In this document: in pieces, positions 53,045 through 61,977 of the stretch
How the letters are laid out: each line of letters opens with the position of its first letter
How positions within the stretch are numbered: position 1 is the first letter of the stretch
Assembly: GCF_018449525.1 (NCBI RefSeq)
Contig: NZ_JAAVUS010000003.1
Coordinates: 524,883-588,882, forward strand
Direction: 5' to 3'
Origin: Bradyrhizobium sp. dw_78
Lineage (GTDB): Bacteria; Pseudomonadota; Alphaproteobacteria; Rhizobiales; Xanthobacteraceae
DNA length: 64,000 nt
The notes under the pieces: generated by a model
What the model saw: the letters and a program-made list of their open reading frames with translations, nothing else
What the model was told of the DNA's origin: nothing
Databases searched by the model: none
Position numbers and translations under genes: made by a program

Positions 53045-54547
53045 TTAACCGGCCGGCTTGGCGGCGTTGCTGGAGGTGCTTTTGGGCGCGGGCTTGGTGC
53101 CCGGCTTGACCGCCGTCCTGGGCTTTGCCGGCAGCTTCACGGCGGGCTTGTCTCCCGCCGCGGCCGGAGGGGTGGCTTCCGGCTTGGCGCTAGCGTGCCG
53201 GGCCGGAACGGCATTAGCCTTGTTGCCATCAGGTTTGTTGTTGCTACCGGGCTTGTTGATATCGGGCTTGGCGTCCGATTTGGCTTCCGGCTTTGCCCCG
53301 GTTTTTGCCTCAGGATTCGTCTTGGCGTTCGGGTTCGCCTCGGCGGTTGCGTCGGGCCGTTTCGCCGCGACGCGCGTTTTCTTGCCCTTCGGTCCCGCCG
53401 GCAGTTTTTCGGTATCGGCGGCGATGGCCGCGATCAACGCGGCTCCTGTCTTGGTTGGGCCGGTATAGACCGGGATCGGCTCCGAAGGTGCGGCCGGCTG
53501 CGCCAGCATTTCCGCAGGGTTGGTCGAGGGTGGCTGCAAACCGGCGGCGAAAAATGTCGCGCCGGCTGGGCCGCTGCCCGAGGCGCCGCCGCCGGCGAGA
53601 GCTTCCTCGTCCTCGTCGCTGGCCGGCCGCTTGTGCCGCGGGCCGCACATTTCCTCGTGAAGGTCCGGCGGCGAAGCGTCGACCGGCACCAGCTTGTCCA
53701 CGGTGCCGAGCGAGGGCTGCAGCCAGGACAGGCTGTTGCCGGCAAAACCGCGGTTGAGCAACTGCGCGGCCCTGACCGCGCGCATCTGGCCGGACGACGC
53801 GCCGAGCACCACCGCGATCAGCCTTCGGCCGTCGCGCGTCGCCGACCCGATCAGGTTGTAGCCGGACGCGCAGATGAAGCCGGTCTTGAAGCCGTCGGCG
53901 CCGGGATAGCGCCCGATCAGCTTGTTGAAATTCTGGGTGATCCGGCGTCCGTATCGGATCGAGGGAATGTGGACGAAATATTCATATTCCGGCAGGTCGT
54001 GAATGATGGCGCGGGCCAGGATAGCCATGTCGCGCGCCGAGGTGATCTGGCCGTCCGCGGGCAGGCCGTTCGGATTGACGTAGCTCGTCTGCGTCATGCC
54101 GAGCTGCTGCGCGGTCTGGTTCATCATCGCCGAAAAGCCGTCGATCGAGCCGCCGACGCCTTCGGCCAGCACCACGGCCATGTCGTTGGCCGACTTCACC
54201 AGCATCATCTTCAACGCATTGTCGACGGTGAGTTGCGTGCCCGGACGGAATCCCATCTTCGACGGCGATTGCGAGGCGGCGGTGGGCGACACCGTGAACA
54301 GCGTGTCGAGCGTGATGCGCCCCTCCTTCACCGCCTTGAGCGTGACATAGGCCGTCATCAGCTTGCTCAGCGAGGCGGGATACCAGGGGATGGTCGCGTT
54401 CTCGGCCTGCAACACCTTGCCGCTATCGGCCTCGATCAGCAGCAGCGCTTCCGCTTGCGCCACGTGCGGCGCGAGGATGGCCAGCGCTGCGACAATAACG
54501 ATTCGACTGAAGGGTGATGTGCGAAGGAGCGAACGAAGAAGTGGCAC
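53045..54547 (-). CDS. D-alanyl-D-alanine carboxypeptidase (DacA/DacF-like) with a disordered C-terminus
   Basis: The 500-residue penicillin-binding enzyme trims the terminal D-Ala of peptidoglycan stems in the periplasm. The signal peptide is SPFSRIVIVAALAILAPHVA. The three active-site motifs are SLSK (Ser59-Lys62), SAN (in MLVKSANDMAVVLAEGVG) and KTG (in GADGFKTGFICASGYN). The last 130 residues are Lys/Ala/Pro-rich repeats (KPEAKSDAKPDINKPGSNNK) of unknown role. I choose GTG 54547, which has AAAGGA upstream; the longer 558-codon frame lacks a signal peptide at its start. It is followed by the NdvA-like gene on the same strand. Confidence 0.93.
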   Translation of the reverse strand: MPLLRSLLRTSPFSRIVIVAALAILAPHVAQAEALLLIEADSGKVLQAENATIPWYPASLSKLMTAYVTLKAVKEGRITLDTLFTVSPTAASQSPSKMGFRPGTQLTVDNALKMMLVKSANDMAVVLAEGVGGSIDGFSAMMNQTAQQLGMTQTSYVNPNGLPADGQITSARDMAILARAIIHDLPEYEYFVHIPSIRYGRRITQNFNKLIGRYPGADGFKTGFICASGYNLIGSATRDGRRLIAVVLGASSGQMRAVRAAQLLNRGFAGNSLSWLQPSLGTVDKLVPVDASPPDLHEEMCGPRHKRPASDEDEEALAGGGASGSGPAGATFFAAGLQPPSTNPAEMLAQPAAPSEPIPVYTGPTKTGAALIAAIAADTEKLPAGPKGKKTRVAAKRPDATAEANPNAKTNPEAKTGAKPEAKSDAKPDINKPGSNNKPDGNKANAVPARHASAKPEATPPAAAGDKPAVKLPAKPRTAVKPGTKPAPKSTSSNAAKPAG

Positions 54548-54720
54548 TATTCCGGTCCTTTGAGACCCGCCTGTGAAGGCGATGTCCTGGCATGTGACGT
54601 TCGATTCAAGCGTGTCCGGCGCCGTCGCTTGCGGCGGTCGCAAACCTATACCGGCTTGCTGTTCCAGAACAGGGGCTGCGCGATTAAATCGTGGATGAAA
54701 CGGGCCGAATTTCGACGACA

Positions 54721-56514
54721 CTAAATCGTGACATCCGCGCTGGGCTCGCGTGCGCCGGCCGCGTTCTCCTGAACCATGAATTGCGCGCGGGCGAGTTCCG
54801 CGAACCGGCCGCCCTTCGCCACCAATTCATCGAAAGTTCCGCTTTCGATCACGCGTCCGTTGTCGAACAGCAGGATGTGCGTGGCGTTGCGGATGGTCGA
54901 AAGCCGGTGGGCGATCACGAACGTGGTGCGCCCTTTCATCACTTCGTCGAGCGCGGCGTTGACCCGGGCCTCGGTCACGGCGTCGAGCGCGCTGGTCGCT
55001 TCGTCGAGGATCAGGATCGGCGGGTCTTTCAGCAGCGCGCGCGCGATCGACAGCCGCTGCCGTTCGCCGCCGGACAGCATCCGTCCGCGTTCGCCGACAT
55101 CGGTGTCGAATTTCCGCTCGCTGCGCTCGATGAATTCCAGCGCCTGGGCGCGCGCCGCGGCGACGCGCATCTCCTCTTCGGTGGCGTCCGGCTTGCCGAC
55201 GCGCAGATTGTCCGCGATCGAGCGGTTGAACAGCAGCGCTTCCTGGAACACCACGCCGATATTCCGCCGCAGCGCTGAAAGCTTCAATCCGCGGATATCC
55301 ATGCCGTCGATCTTGATGACGCCCGATTGCGGATCGAAGGCGCGATGCAACAGCGCGATGGCGGTCGATTTGCCCGCGCCGGTCGGGCCGACCAGCGCGA
55401 TGGTCTGGCCGGGCAGCGCGGTAAAGGAAAGATCCTCTACCGCGGGCCTTTTGCCGTCATAGGAAAACGAAACGTCGTCGAATTCGACCAGTCCCGAGAG
55501 CCGGCCGGCATCGATCGCATCCGGGCGATCGCGGACCGCGGGCACGGCGTCGAGCACGTTGAAGAATTCCTGCAGCCTTGGTGCTTCCATGAACACGCTG
55601 TTGATGAATCCGACCACCTGTTCGAGCTTCTGGATCAGCATGGTGGCGAAGCTCACGAACATCACGATCTCGCCGACCGATGTCAGTCCCCGTTCATGCA
55701 GCAGGATGCCGACGGTGAAGATCGCCAGCACCGTGATCGTGGTCGACGCCCTGGTGATGACGGTGACCATCGCCCACCACGACAGCACCGGCATCTGCAC
55801 CGCCAGCAGCTTGTCGGCGACCAGCCGCAGTCCCTGCACTTCGGCATCGATGCGCACGAAGCTTTGCACCAGCGCGACATTGCCGAGCGCATCGGAGGCG
55901 CGCGCGGACAGATCGCTGTAATGGGCCTCGACCTCGCTCTGCATGCCGTAGGTCTTGCGCACCACCAGCGTGGTCAGCACCGTGAAGACGACGCAGAGCA
56001 CGAACAGCAGGATCGCCAGCCGCCAGTTGATGTAGAACGCCAGCGGCAGCAGCACCACCAGCGACATGATCGCGGCGAAATGCTCGCGGAAAAAACCGAG
56101 CCAGAGCCGCCACAGCGAGTCGGTGCCGTTCAGCATCACTTTCATCAGGCGGCCGGAATGGGTGCCGGTGTGGAAGGTCAGCGGCAACTGCATGATGTGC
56201 TCGAAATAACTCGTCAGCACCGCCTGCCGCTGGCGGTGCGACAGCCGGTCGGCATGCAGCGCGACTGCGGCGCTGCAGGCGATCGTGAACAGGCCGAACG
56301 CGACCCAGGCGGCCAGCAGCGGCCACGGCGACGAGGTCCCGAGCGGGCCGGTGGCGGGGTTGCCGGAAAGCACGTCGACGATGCGTCCGAACAGCACCGG
56401 CTCGGCGAATTGCGCGCCGGCCAGCAGCAGGTTGGCGGCGGCGAGGATCCAGCCCAGCCGGGCTTCCTTGCCGAGCAGTTCGAGAACGCGCGTGTAAAGG
56501 CGGAGCAGGGACAT
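54721..56514 (-). CDS. ABC transporter (MsbA/NdvA-like exporter, permease-ATPase fusion)
   Basis: The 597-residue half-transporter has an N-terminal six-helix domain ([37 protein letters not shown]) and a C-terminal ATPase with Walker [16 protein letters not shown]-loop [18 protein letters not shown], signature [20 protein letters not shown], Walker [13 protein letters not shown] and H-loop [10 protein letters not shown]. Sequence pattern resembles NdvA/ChvA, the cyclic beta-glucan exporters of rhizobia and agrobacteria, which matter in osmoadaptation and host infection. That name is by similarity in memory; a lipid flippase is the alternative. It is the third minus-strand gene here; its start ATG 56514 has weak CAGATG context. 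Confidence 0.88.
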   Translation of the reverse strand: MSLLRLYTRVLELLGKEARLGWILAAANLLLAGAQFAEPVLFGRIVDVLSGNPATGPLGTSSPWPLLAAWVAFGLFTIACSAAVALHADRLSHRQRQAVLTSYFEHIMQLPLTFHTGTHSGRLMKVMLNGTDSLWRLWLGFFREHFAAIMSLVVLLPLAFYINWRLAILLFVLCVVFTVLTTLVVRKTYGMQSEVEAHYSDLSARASDALGNVALVQSFVRIDAEVQGLRLVADKLLAVQMPVLSWWAMVTVITRASTTITVLAIFTVGILLHERGLTSVGEIVMFVSFATMLIQKLEQVVGFINSVFMEAPRLQEFFNVLDAVPAVRDRPDAIDAGRLSGLVEFDDVSFSYDGKRPAVEDLSFTALPGQTIALVGPTGAGKSTAIALLHRAFDPQSGVIKIDGMDIRGLKLSALRRNIGVVFQEALLFNRSIADNLRVGKPDATEEEMRVAAARAQALEFIERSERKFDTDVGERGRMLSGGERQRLSIARALLKDPPILILDEATSALDAVTEARVNAALDEVMKGRTTFVIAHRLSTIRNATHILLFDNGRVIESGTFDELVAKGGRFAELARAQFMVQENAAGAREPSADVTI

Positions 56515-56707
56515 CTGTGCAACGTTTCAGGACCGGCCGGACGAGGATCGTCCGCGCTGGCGCCAATCAAGGCCGCATTCTAATTGATGGATCGTGAACG
56601 AGATACAGCATCGCCTGGCCCGCGCTTTCGGACATGGAACCCGACATGAACTGGGCGGTTAGCCACCGGCGGTCGTTTGGACCGGCCTCGTTGCGGAGGA
56701 TAGTGTA

Positions 56708-57130
56708 ATGGTACCCCGAAAATCCGTGTTGTCGTCGGCCGGCCCGGTTGCCGTGGTCATGGTCGCGGCGCTGGCGTTGACGGCGGCAGAGCCGTCGGTG
56801 GCGTTTGCCAATTCCGCGCCGGCAGGCAAGGGGCCGCCGGTGGCAGCCGCGAACCATGCCGACACCGACTTCAGCAGCGCCAGGCGCAGGGTCAGGGCCC
56901 GGCGAGGCGGCGGTGGCGGAGGAGCCGCGGCGGCGGCCGCCTTTGCGGGTATCGTCGGTACTGGCTTGGCGATCGCCGCAGCCCAGAACCGGCGTGACTA
57001 TTATGACAATTATGACGGCTATTACGGTGGCGGCCCGGTCTATTACGGCGGTGGGCCATATTATGGCGGATATCGCGGCTACCGGTCGGGTGTACCGCAT
57101 TTCAGGGGCCATCCGCTCGCCGGCTGGTAA
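56708..57130 (+). CDS. Exported Gly/Tyr-rich protein
   Basis: The 140-residue product has a signal peptide (AGPVAVVMVAALALTAAEPS). It then has a basic linker (ARRRVRARRGGGGGGAAAAA), a short hydrophobic segment, and a C-terminus rich in Tyr and Gly (YDGYYGGGPVYYGGGPYYGG). This resembles small outer-membrane-associated, glycine-rich proteins of Bradyrhizobium. Function unknown. The terminator at 57155 ends its transcript. The start ATG 56708 has GGAGGATA upstream. Confidence 0.75.
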   Translation: MVPRKSVLSSAGPVAVVMVAALALTAAEPSVAFANSAPAGKGPPVAAANHADTDFSSARRRVRARRGGGGGGAAAAAAFAGIVGTGLAIAAAQNRRDYYDNYDGYYGGGPVYYGGGPYYGGYRGYRSGVPHFRGHPLAGW

Positions 57131-57154
57131 TTTTTAACCTTTGAGGAGACCTTT

Positions 57155-57190
57155 CGTCGGCCGCGTCCTGCGCGGTCGACGAATTTTTTA
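57155..57190 (+). terminator. Rho-independent terminator after the Gly/Tyr-rich gene
   Basis: CGTCGGCCGCG pairs with CGCGGTCGACG (one G-T wobble) around TCCTG, followed by AATTTTTTA. The arms are 57155-57165 and 57171-57181. Confidence 0.85.
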
Positions 57191-57254
57191 TGACAATGGA
57201 CCTGGAGGGGCCGCCGTTAACACGCTGGCGATCGGTTTGGATTAGCTTGGTGGA

Positions 57255-57656
57255 ATGAGCGATTCACTCGAACGGCTTTATCTGGCGGTACTCGCGGCCA
57301 AGGATCTCGATCCGGCGGTGTCGCGGACGGCTCGGTTGTTTCAGCATGGGCCGACCAAGATGGCCAAGAAACTGGCCGAAGAGGCGGTCGAGGTCGTGAT
57401 CGACGCGGTCAGCGGCAAGCCCGACGCCGTGGTCCGCGAGAGCGCCGATCTGCTCTATAATCTCACCGTGTTGTGGGCGGCGTGCGGTGTGCGGCCCGAG
57501 GACGTATGGCAGGAAATGGAACGGCGCGAGCAGATGCTCGGTATCGCCGAGAAGCTGCCGAAATCGTCGGTCAAGCTGGCGGGCGTCGCGCCGCCACGGG
57601 TCGGGCGGCGACCGATTGTCGCGCTTCAAAGCCGCAGCCTGCGCAAGCGCCATTAA
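57255..57656 (+). CDS. Phosphoribosyl-ATP pyrophosphohydrolase-like protein (HisE/MazG fold)
   Basis: The 133-residue protein has the HisE helical metal site: LAEEAVEVVIDAVSGKPDAV (EExxE) and RESADLLYNLTVLWAACGV (ExxDLL). HisE opens the histidine pathway by hydrolysing PR-ATP. The C-terminal 40 residues (KSSVKLAGVAPPRVGRRPIV) are not conserved-looking. Since hisD is far away, this may be the second, HisE-like copy often seen in Bradyrhizobium, whose substrate may differ. It has its own terminator upstream and stands alone before the YqaA-type gene. Confidence 0.85.
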   Translation: MSDSLERLYLAVLAAKDLDPAVSRTARLFQHGPTKMAKKLAEEAVEVVIDAVSGKPDAVVRESADLLYNLTVLWAACGVRPEDVWQEMERREQMLGIAEKLPKSSVKLAGVAPPRVGRRPIVALQSRSLRKRH

Positions 57657-57709
57657 TCATCGTCTATCCCGGCATGGACAAATCCGTCCCGTGATGGTTC
57701 ATCGCCGTC

Positions 57710-58291
57710 ATGCTGAAACGGATTTACAATTGGTGTATCGACGCCGCGCACAAGCCCTACGCGCTCTGGATTCTGGCGGGGGTGGCGTTCGCGGAAAGCT
57801 CTTTCTTCCCGGTGCCGCCGGATGTGATGCTGATCCCGATGTCACTGGCGCGGCCGCAGCGGGCGTGGTTGTACGCCCTGGTCTGCACCGTGGCCTCGGT
57901 GGTGGGCGGCGTTCTCGGCTATGCCATCGGCGCGCTATTGTACGATTCCGTCGGGCACTGGCTGATCAACCTCTACGGCCTGGCTGACAAGGTCGACGGT
58001 TTCCGGGCCTCCTATGCGCAATGGGGCGCGTTGATCATCATCGGCAAGGGCCTGACGCCGATTCCCTACAAGCTGGTGACGATCGCCTCCGGCTTTGCCG
58101 GCTACAATATCTGGCTGTTCATCCTGTGCTCGATCATCGCCCGAGGCGCGCGCTTCTTCATCGCGGCGATCCTGCTCAACCGCTATGGCGAATGGATCCG
58201 CATCAGGATCGAGCGGCATCTGGGGCTGTGGGTGACGCTGGGCGCGGCCGTGCTGGTGCTCGGCTTCGTGATCGCGTTTCGAATGCTCTGA
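57710..58291 (+). CDS. YqaA-type DedA/SNARE-associated membrane protein
   Basis: The 193-residue protein has about five hydrophobic segments and the YqaA pattern: FAESSFFPVPPDVMLIPMSL, VASVVGGVLGYAIGALLYDS and GWGALIIIGKGLTPIPYKLV-like (YAQWGALIIIGKGLTPIPYK). These residues are the family-defining reentrant loop and F-P-x-P motif of VTT-domain scramblase/transport proteins. Substrate is unknown, perhaps phospholipid or undecaprenyl phosphate. The start ATG 57710 follows the HisE-like gene by 53 bp. Confidence 0.9.
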   Translation: MLKRIYNWCIDAAHKPYALWILAGVAFAESSFFPVPPDVMLIPMSLARPQRAWLYALVCTVASVVGGVLGYAIGALLYDSVGHWLINLYGLADKVDGFRASYAQWGALIIIGKGLTPIPYKLVTIASGFAGYNIWLFILCSIIARGARFFIAAILLNRYGEWIRIRIERHLGLWVTLGAAVLVLGFVIAFRML

Positions 58292-58345
58292 GGGCGGCTG
58301 ATCGCCGCTTTGCCGTTTGTCGGGCTTGAGGATACGCTTGCGCCG

Positions 58346-58945
58346 ATGCCCGACCGGACCAGCCAGTTTCTCCCGCCATCCTGGGTTCGCCGCGCCGCTG
58401 CAATCGCCTTTCTGGTGGTCGTGGCGGCGACCGGGGCTGCATGGCCGCAGACGCCACCACCTTCTTCTCCCTCCGCTGCGCCTCCTCCCGCGGGAACGCA
58501 GGTCCAGCCGCAGGCCGCGCCGGTCCAGCCAATGCCGGCGCAGGGCGAACCCGCAGCGCCGCCGCCGCGCGAGAATCCGGGCCTGATCAGCGAAATCGGC
58601 AAGATGTTCGGAAGGCTCCCGGGCTTGAAGAGCACGAGCGAAACCATCGGCGACCTGAACGACCGCGCCAAGGATGCGACCAAGGGCGCGGCCGACACGT
58701 TGTCGAACCTCGCCAAGCCCTCGATGGTGTCCGGCCGCATCGTCTGTCCGGTTTCGGCCAACGGCGCGCCGGACTGCAAATCGGCTTCCGACAAGCTCTG
58801 CCAGGCCAAGGGCTTCAAGGAGGGCAAGAGCCTTACGATGGATTCGGCGGAGACCTGCTCGGCGAAGGTGCTGATTCCCGGCCGGACCCGCAAGCCGGAC
58901 GATTGCCGCACCGACAATTACGTTACCGCGGCGCTATGCCAGTAG
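58346..58945 (+). CDS. Exported Pro-rich protein with a Cys-containing C-terminus
   Basis: The 199-residue product has a signal-like hydrophobic segment (AAAIAFLVVVAATGAAWPQT). Then comes a Pro/Ala/Gln-rich linker, a short amphipathic part (GLISEIGKMFGRLPGLKSTS) and a C-terminal domain with four Cys (IVCPVSANGAPDCKSASDKL then CQAKGF and DDCRTDNYV). Disulfides in the periplasm seem likely. I recall similar unnamed Bradyrhizobium proteins. The start ATG 58346 is a compromise; no clear ribosome site exists. Confidence 0.75.
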   Translation: MPDRTSQFLPPSWVRRAAAIAFLVVVAATGAAWPQTPPPSSPSAAPPPAGTQVQPQAAPVQPMPAQGEPAAPPPRENPGLISEIGKMFGRLPGLKSTSETIGDLNDRAKDATKGAADTLSNLAKPSMVSGRIVCPVSANGAPDCKSASDKLCQAKGFKEGKSLTMDSAETCSAKVLIPGRTRKPDDCRTDNYVTAALCQ

Positions 58946-59034
58946 CGGGAGGCGGATTGCCTTCTTGGTATGATGTCTGGCATTCTTAGGCCGGAAGCGC
59001 TTCTTCCTCAAAAATAACCGGGAGGCTTTTTCGA

Positions 59035-60003
59035 ATGTCCATACCTGCCTTGTTCAAGGGACGATTGTCGATACCCGTGATCGGCGCGCCGCTGTTCATC
59101 ATCTCCGTGCCGGATCTCGTGATCGCGCAATGCAAGGCGGGTGTCGTCGGCTCGTTTCCGGCGCTGAATGCCCGGCCGCCGGAACTGCTCGACGAGTGGC
59201 TGACGCGGATCAAGCAGGAACTTGCCGCCTACGACAAGGCGCATCCCGAGCGGCCGTCGGCGCCGTTCGCGGTGAACCAGATCGTGCATCGCTCGAACAA
59301 CCGGCTCGAACACGATCTCGCGGTGTGCGAGAAGCACAAGGTGCCGATGCTCATCACTTCGCTCGGCGCCCGCGAGGAAGTGAACCAGGCCGCGCATGGC
59401 TGGGGCGGCATCGTCTTCCATGACGTGATCAATCAGAAATTCGCGCACAAGGCGGTCGAGAAGGGCGCCGACGGCCTGATCTTGGTCGCGGCCGGCGCGG
59501 GCGGCCATGCCGGAACGCTGTCGCCCTTTGCTTTCGTCGCGGAGACGCGGCAATGGTTCGATGGTCCGGTCGCGCTGTCGGGCGCGATCGGCAACGGCCG
59601 CGCGATCCGCGCTGCGCGGATTCTCGGCGCCGACTTCGCCTATATCGGCTCGGCCTTCATCGCCACCACCGAGGCAAATGCGGTCGAAGCCTACAAGCGG
59701 ATGATCACGACCTCGGGCGCGGAAGACATCGTCTATTCCAACTTGTTCACCGGCGTACACGGCAATTATCTGAAGCCGTCGATCGTCGCGGCGGGCATGG
59801 ATCCGGACAATCTTCCCGAATCCGACGCGTCGAAAATGAGCTTCGGCACCGACGCCTCGGGCGAGCGCAACAAACCGAAAGCCTGGAAGGAGATCTGGGG
59901 CAGCGGCCAGGGCGTCGGCAGCATCAGCAAGATCGTGCCGGCTGCCGAACTGATCGCGCGGCTCGGCCGGGAATATGTCGAAGCCGTCGATCCCGCGCTG
60001 TGA
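59035..60003 (+). CDS. Nitronate monooxygenase (2-nitropropane-dioxygenase-like)
   Basis: The 322-residue FMN enzyme oxidises alkyl nitronates, or acts as an NADH:quinone reductase in some members. The N-terminus FKGRLSIPVIGAPLFIISVP and AGVVGSFPALNA bind FMN. GAGGHAGTLSPFAFVAET has the catalytic His, and the phosphate loop is GADFAYIGSAFIATTEANAV. Class I members have four motifs and this one shows most of them. The start ATG 59035 has ACCGGGAGG upstream. The thioesterase follows 31 bp later, so the two are one operon. Confidence 0.92.
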   Translation: MSIPALFKGRLSIPVIGAPLFIISVPDLVIAQCKAGVVGSFPALNARPPELLDEWLTRIKQELAAYDKAHPERPSAPFAVNQIVHRSNNRLEHDLAVCEKHKVPMLITSLGAREEVNQAAHGWGGIVFHDVINQKFAHKAVEKGADGLILVAAGAGGHAGTLSPFAFVAETRQWFDGPVALSGAIGNGRAIRAARILGADFAYIGSAFIATTEANAVEAYKRMITTSGAEDIVYSNLFTGVHGNYLKPSIVAAGMDPDNLPESDASKMSFGTDASGERNKPKAWKEIWGSGQGVGSISKIVPAAELIARLGREYVEAVDPAL

Positions 60004-60034
60004 TCGCGCAGCCCCGAAAGGCGGAAATAACTGA

Positions 60035-60808
60035 ATGAACGCCATTTATCGCGTGGAGGCAAACCGCATCTTCACCAGTCCCGATGCGGCCGGCCCCTGG
60101 GATCCGGGGATGCAGCACGGCTCCGCGCCGGCCTCGCTGGTGGTCTGGGCAGCGGAAGCGATCCCGGCGCCGGTGCCGATGCGCATTGCGCGCGTGACCA
60201 TCGATCTGATGCGGCCGGTACCGCTCACCGAATTGACGCTCGAGACCGAGGTGCTGCGGCAGGGGCGCAAGATCCAGTTATGCGCCGTGCGGCTGCGCGC
60301 GGGCGATGCCGTGGTGGTCGGCGCGACCGTGCTCAAGATCAGGACGCAGGAACTGACGCTGCCGCCTGAAGTGACCGATGCCGCCGTCGAGCTTCCCGGT
60401 CCCGATCAGGCGCGCGTGGAGCAGCCGAGCTTTTCACGCAGTCCATTCGTTGCCGGCATCTCGATGCGCGCCGCTCGCGGCCGCTTCGGCGTGCCCGGTC
60501 CGGGCGCGATCTGGTACCGCGTCGACCGGCCGCTGGTCGAGGCGCAGCCGATCTCGCAGGCGATGCGCGCGGTCGTCGCCGCCGATTTCTGCAACGGCAC
60601 CTCCTCGGTGCTCGACTTTCAGGAGTGGACCTTCATCAACGCCGACCTCACCGTGAATTTCGCCCGCGAACCCATCGGCGAATGGATCCTGCTCGATGCG
60701 GAATCCTGGATCGGTCCCGATGGCGCGGGCCTTGCCATGGCGCGGCTCGCCGATGTCAGGGGCTATTTCGGCCGCGCGGTGCAAAGCCTCGTCATCGAGA
60801 AGCGATAA
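60035..60808 (+). CDS. Acyl-CoA thioesterase-like protein (double hotdog)
   Basis: The 257-residue protein has a double hotdog fold of the TesB/4HBT_3 type: AIYRVEANRIFTSPDAAGPW, AAEAIPAPVPMRIARVTIDL, MRPVPLTELTLETEVLRQG and WTFINADLTVNFAREPIGEW. The last has the GEWILLD type ending of the family. Substrate is an acyl-CoA of unknown length. It is in the same operon as the nitronate monooxygenase-like gene (31-bp gap). Hydrolysis of the products of that enzyme cannot be inferred. Confidence 0.9.
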   Translation: MNAIYRVEANRIFTSPDAAGPWDPGMQHGSAPASLVVWAAEAIPAPVPMRIARVTIDLMRPVPLTELTLETEVLRQGRKIQLCAVRLRAGDAVVVGATVLKIRTQELTLPPEVTDAAVELPGPDQARVEQPSFSRSPFVAGISMRAARGRFGVPGPGAIWYRVDRPLVEAQPISQAMRAVVAADFCNGTSSVLDFQEWTFINADLTVNFAREPIGEWILLDAESWIGPDGAGLAMARLADVRGYFGRAVQSLVIEKR

Positions 60809-60948
60809 GCGCCGCGCCCGGCCGGCAGGCATGCGTGGTCGCGGCGCAGGCCTTAACGCGCCATTAACCAAACTCGCTCCAACAATCCTCTCCGGGGGCG
60901 TCGGCTGCTCTTCGCCGGCTGCGCTGTTGATTGCCGCTGGAGGCGGAG

Positions 60949-61194
60949 ATGCGAGATCTGGAGACGCTGTTTGCAAAGACGCCCGCGAGCCTCGACGAGA
61001 TCAGGATCCGCGTCGCCCGCGCGCTCGATCGGCATCCATTGTGCCGCGATGTGCAGTTCGACATCGTCAGCACGCCCCGTACCCGCAGGGGCAGCAACTG
61101 GACCATCAGCCTTCAATCCGTCGCGCCCGGCGCGCTGTGGGAGGCGTCGGATATCGTCGCCGACATTCAGGAAGCCTACGAACTCGCCGCCTGA
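60949..61194 (+). CDS. Small conserved-looking protein
   Basis: The 81-residue soluble protein starts MRDLETLFAKTPASLDEIRI and has CRDVQFDIVSTPRTRRGSNW and ISLQSVAPGALWEASDIVAD. There is no signal peptide. It looks like a compact alpha/beta fold and is probably a Bradyrhizobium-type small protein. The start ATG 60949 has TGGAGGCGGAG just upstream. Function unknown. Confidence 0.72.
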   Translation: MRDLETLFAKTPASLDEIRIRVARALDRHPLCRDVQFDIVSTPRTRRGSNWTISLQSVAPGALWEASDIVADIQEAYELAA

Positions 61195-61326
61195 TTTCGG
61201 GCGCCCGGACCGCTTCGAAGGTCTTCAAATCCGCGGCCGGCGCCGCCGCTGTGGCATGGTTAAGCCTTAATTACTGCTCAGTTTTCGCTGAAGCTAGTTT
61301 TGGCAAATGGACGGAAGGAGAATTGC

Positions 61327-61977
61327 TTGACGCGGGCCATGACGATGATCGCGCTGACCTGTCTTCTCGTCATGGGCGCGGCCGCCACCAGCATTCTTTT
61401 CCGCAACAGCGTACCGGCGGCGGGGCCGCAAGCCGCGATGGCGATTGCCGAAAAGGTGGTTCCGAACCGCGAAGCCAAGAATGACAGGCTGACGGTGGCG
61501 AGCTTTGCGCTGGCCTCGCTCGAACCGGCGCCGTCGCCTGCCGATACGGCCGCGCCGCTGCGGCAGGCATTCGCTTCCAGCTCCGCCGTCGATATCGAGG
61601 TGCCCCACGTCACGGCCTCGCCGGCGGCGCCGTCCAAACCGAAACTTGCCGACAGGCCGGCGCCGCCAAAATCCTATTCGCTGCTCAGCGACGAGCAGAT
61701 CGCTGGCATCAAGGAACGCCTCAAGCTGTCGCCGGATCAGGAATCCTACTGGCCATCGGTGGAAGACGCGTTGCGCGCGGTGGCCCGCAAGATCCATGCA
61801 AACCGTCAGGCCGATCCGCACGCGGCCGCGGCAATGATCGATCCCGATTCCCCGGAGGTCCAGCAACTGAAATCGGCCGCGATGCCGCTGTTGTTCCAGT
61901 TGCGCGAGGACCAGAAGCGTGAAGTGCGCTCGCTCGCTCGCCTCATCGGTCTGGAAAAAGTCGCCGCGATGATTTGA
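61327..61977 (+). CDS. Membrane-anchored or exported protein with an LTxxQ-like C-terminus
   Basis: The 216-residue protein has an N-terminal hydrophobic segment (MTMIALTCLLVMGAAATSIL). After an Ala/Pro-rich linker comes a helical C-terminus SLLSDEQIAGIKERLKLSPD then QESYWPSVEDALRAVARKIH, which looks like Spy/CpxP-type LTxxQ helices. I start at TTG 61327, which has AAGGAG six bases upstream; ATG 61339 is also possible. A periplasmic chaperone or envelope-stress role is a guess. It stands alone. Confidence 0.75.
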   Translation: MTRAMTMIALTCLLVMGAAATSILFRNSVPAAGPQAAMAIAEKVVPNREAKNDRLTVASFALASLEPAPSPADTAAPLRQAFASSSAVDIEVPHVTASPAAPSKPKLADRPAPPKSYSLLSDEQIAGIKERLKLSPDQESYWPSVEDALRAVARKIHANRQADPHAAAAMIDPDSPEVQQLKSAAMPLLFQLREDQKREVRSLARLIGLEKVAAMI

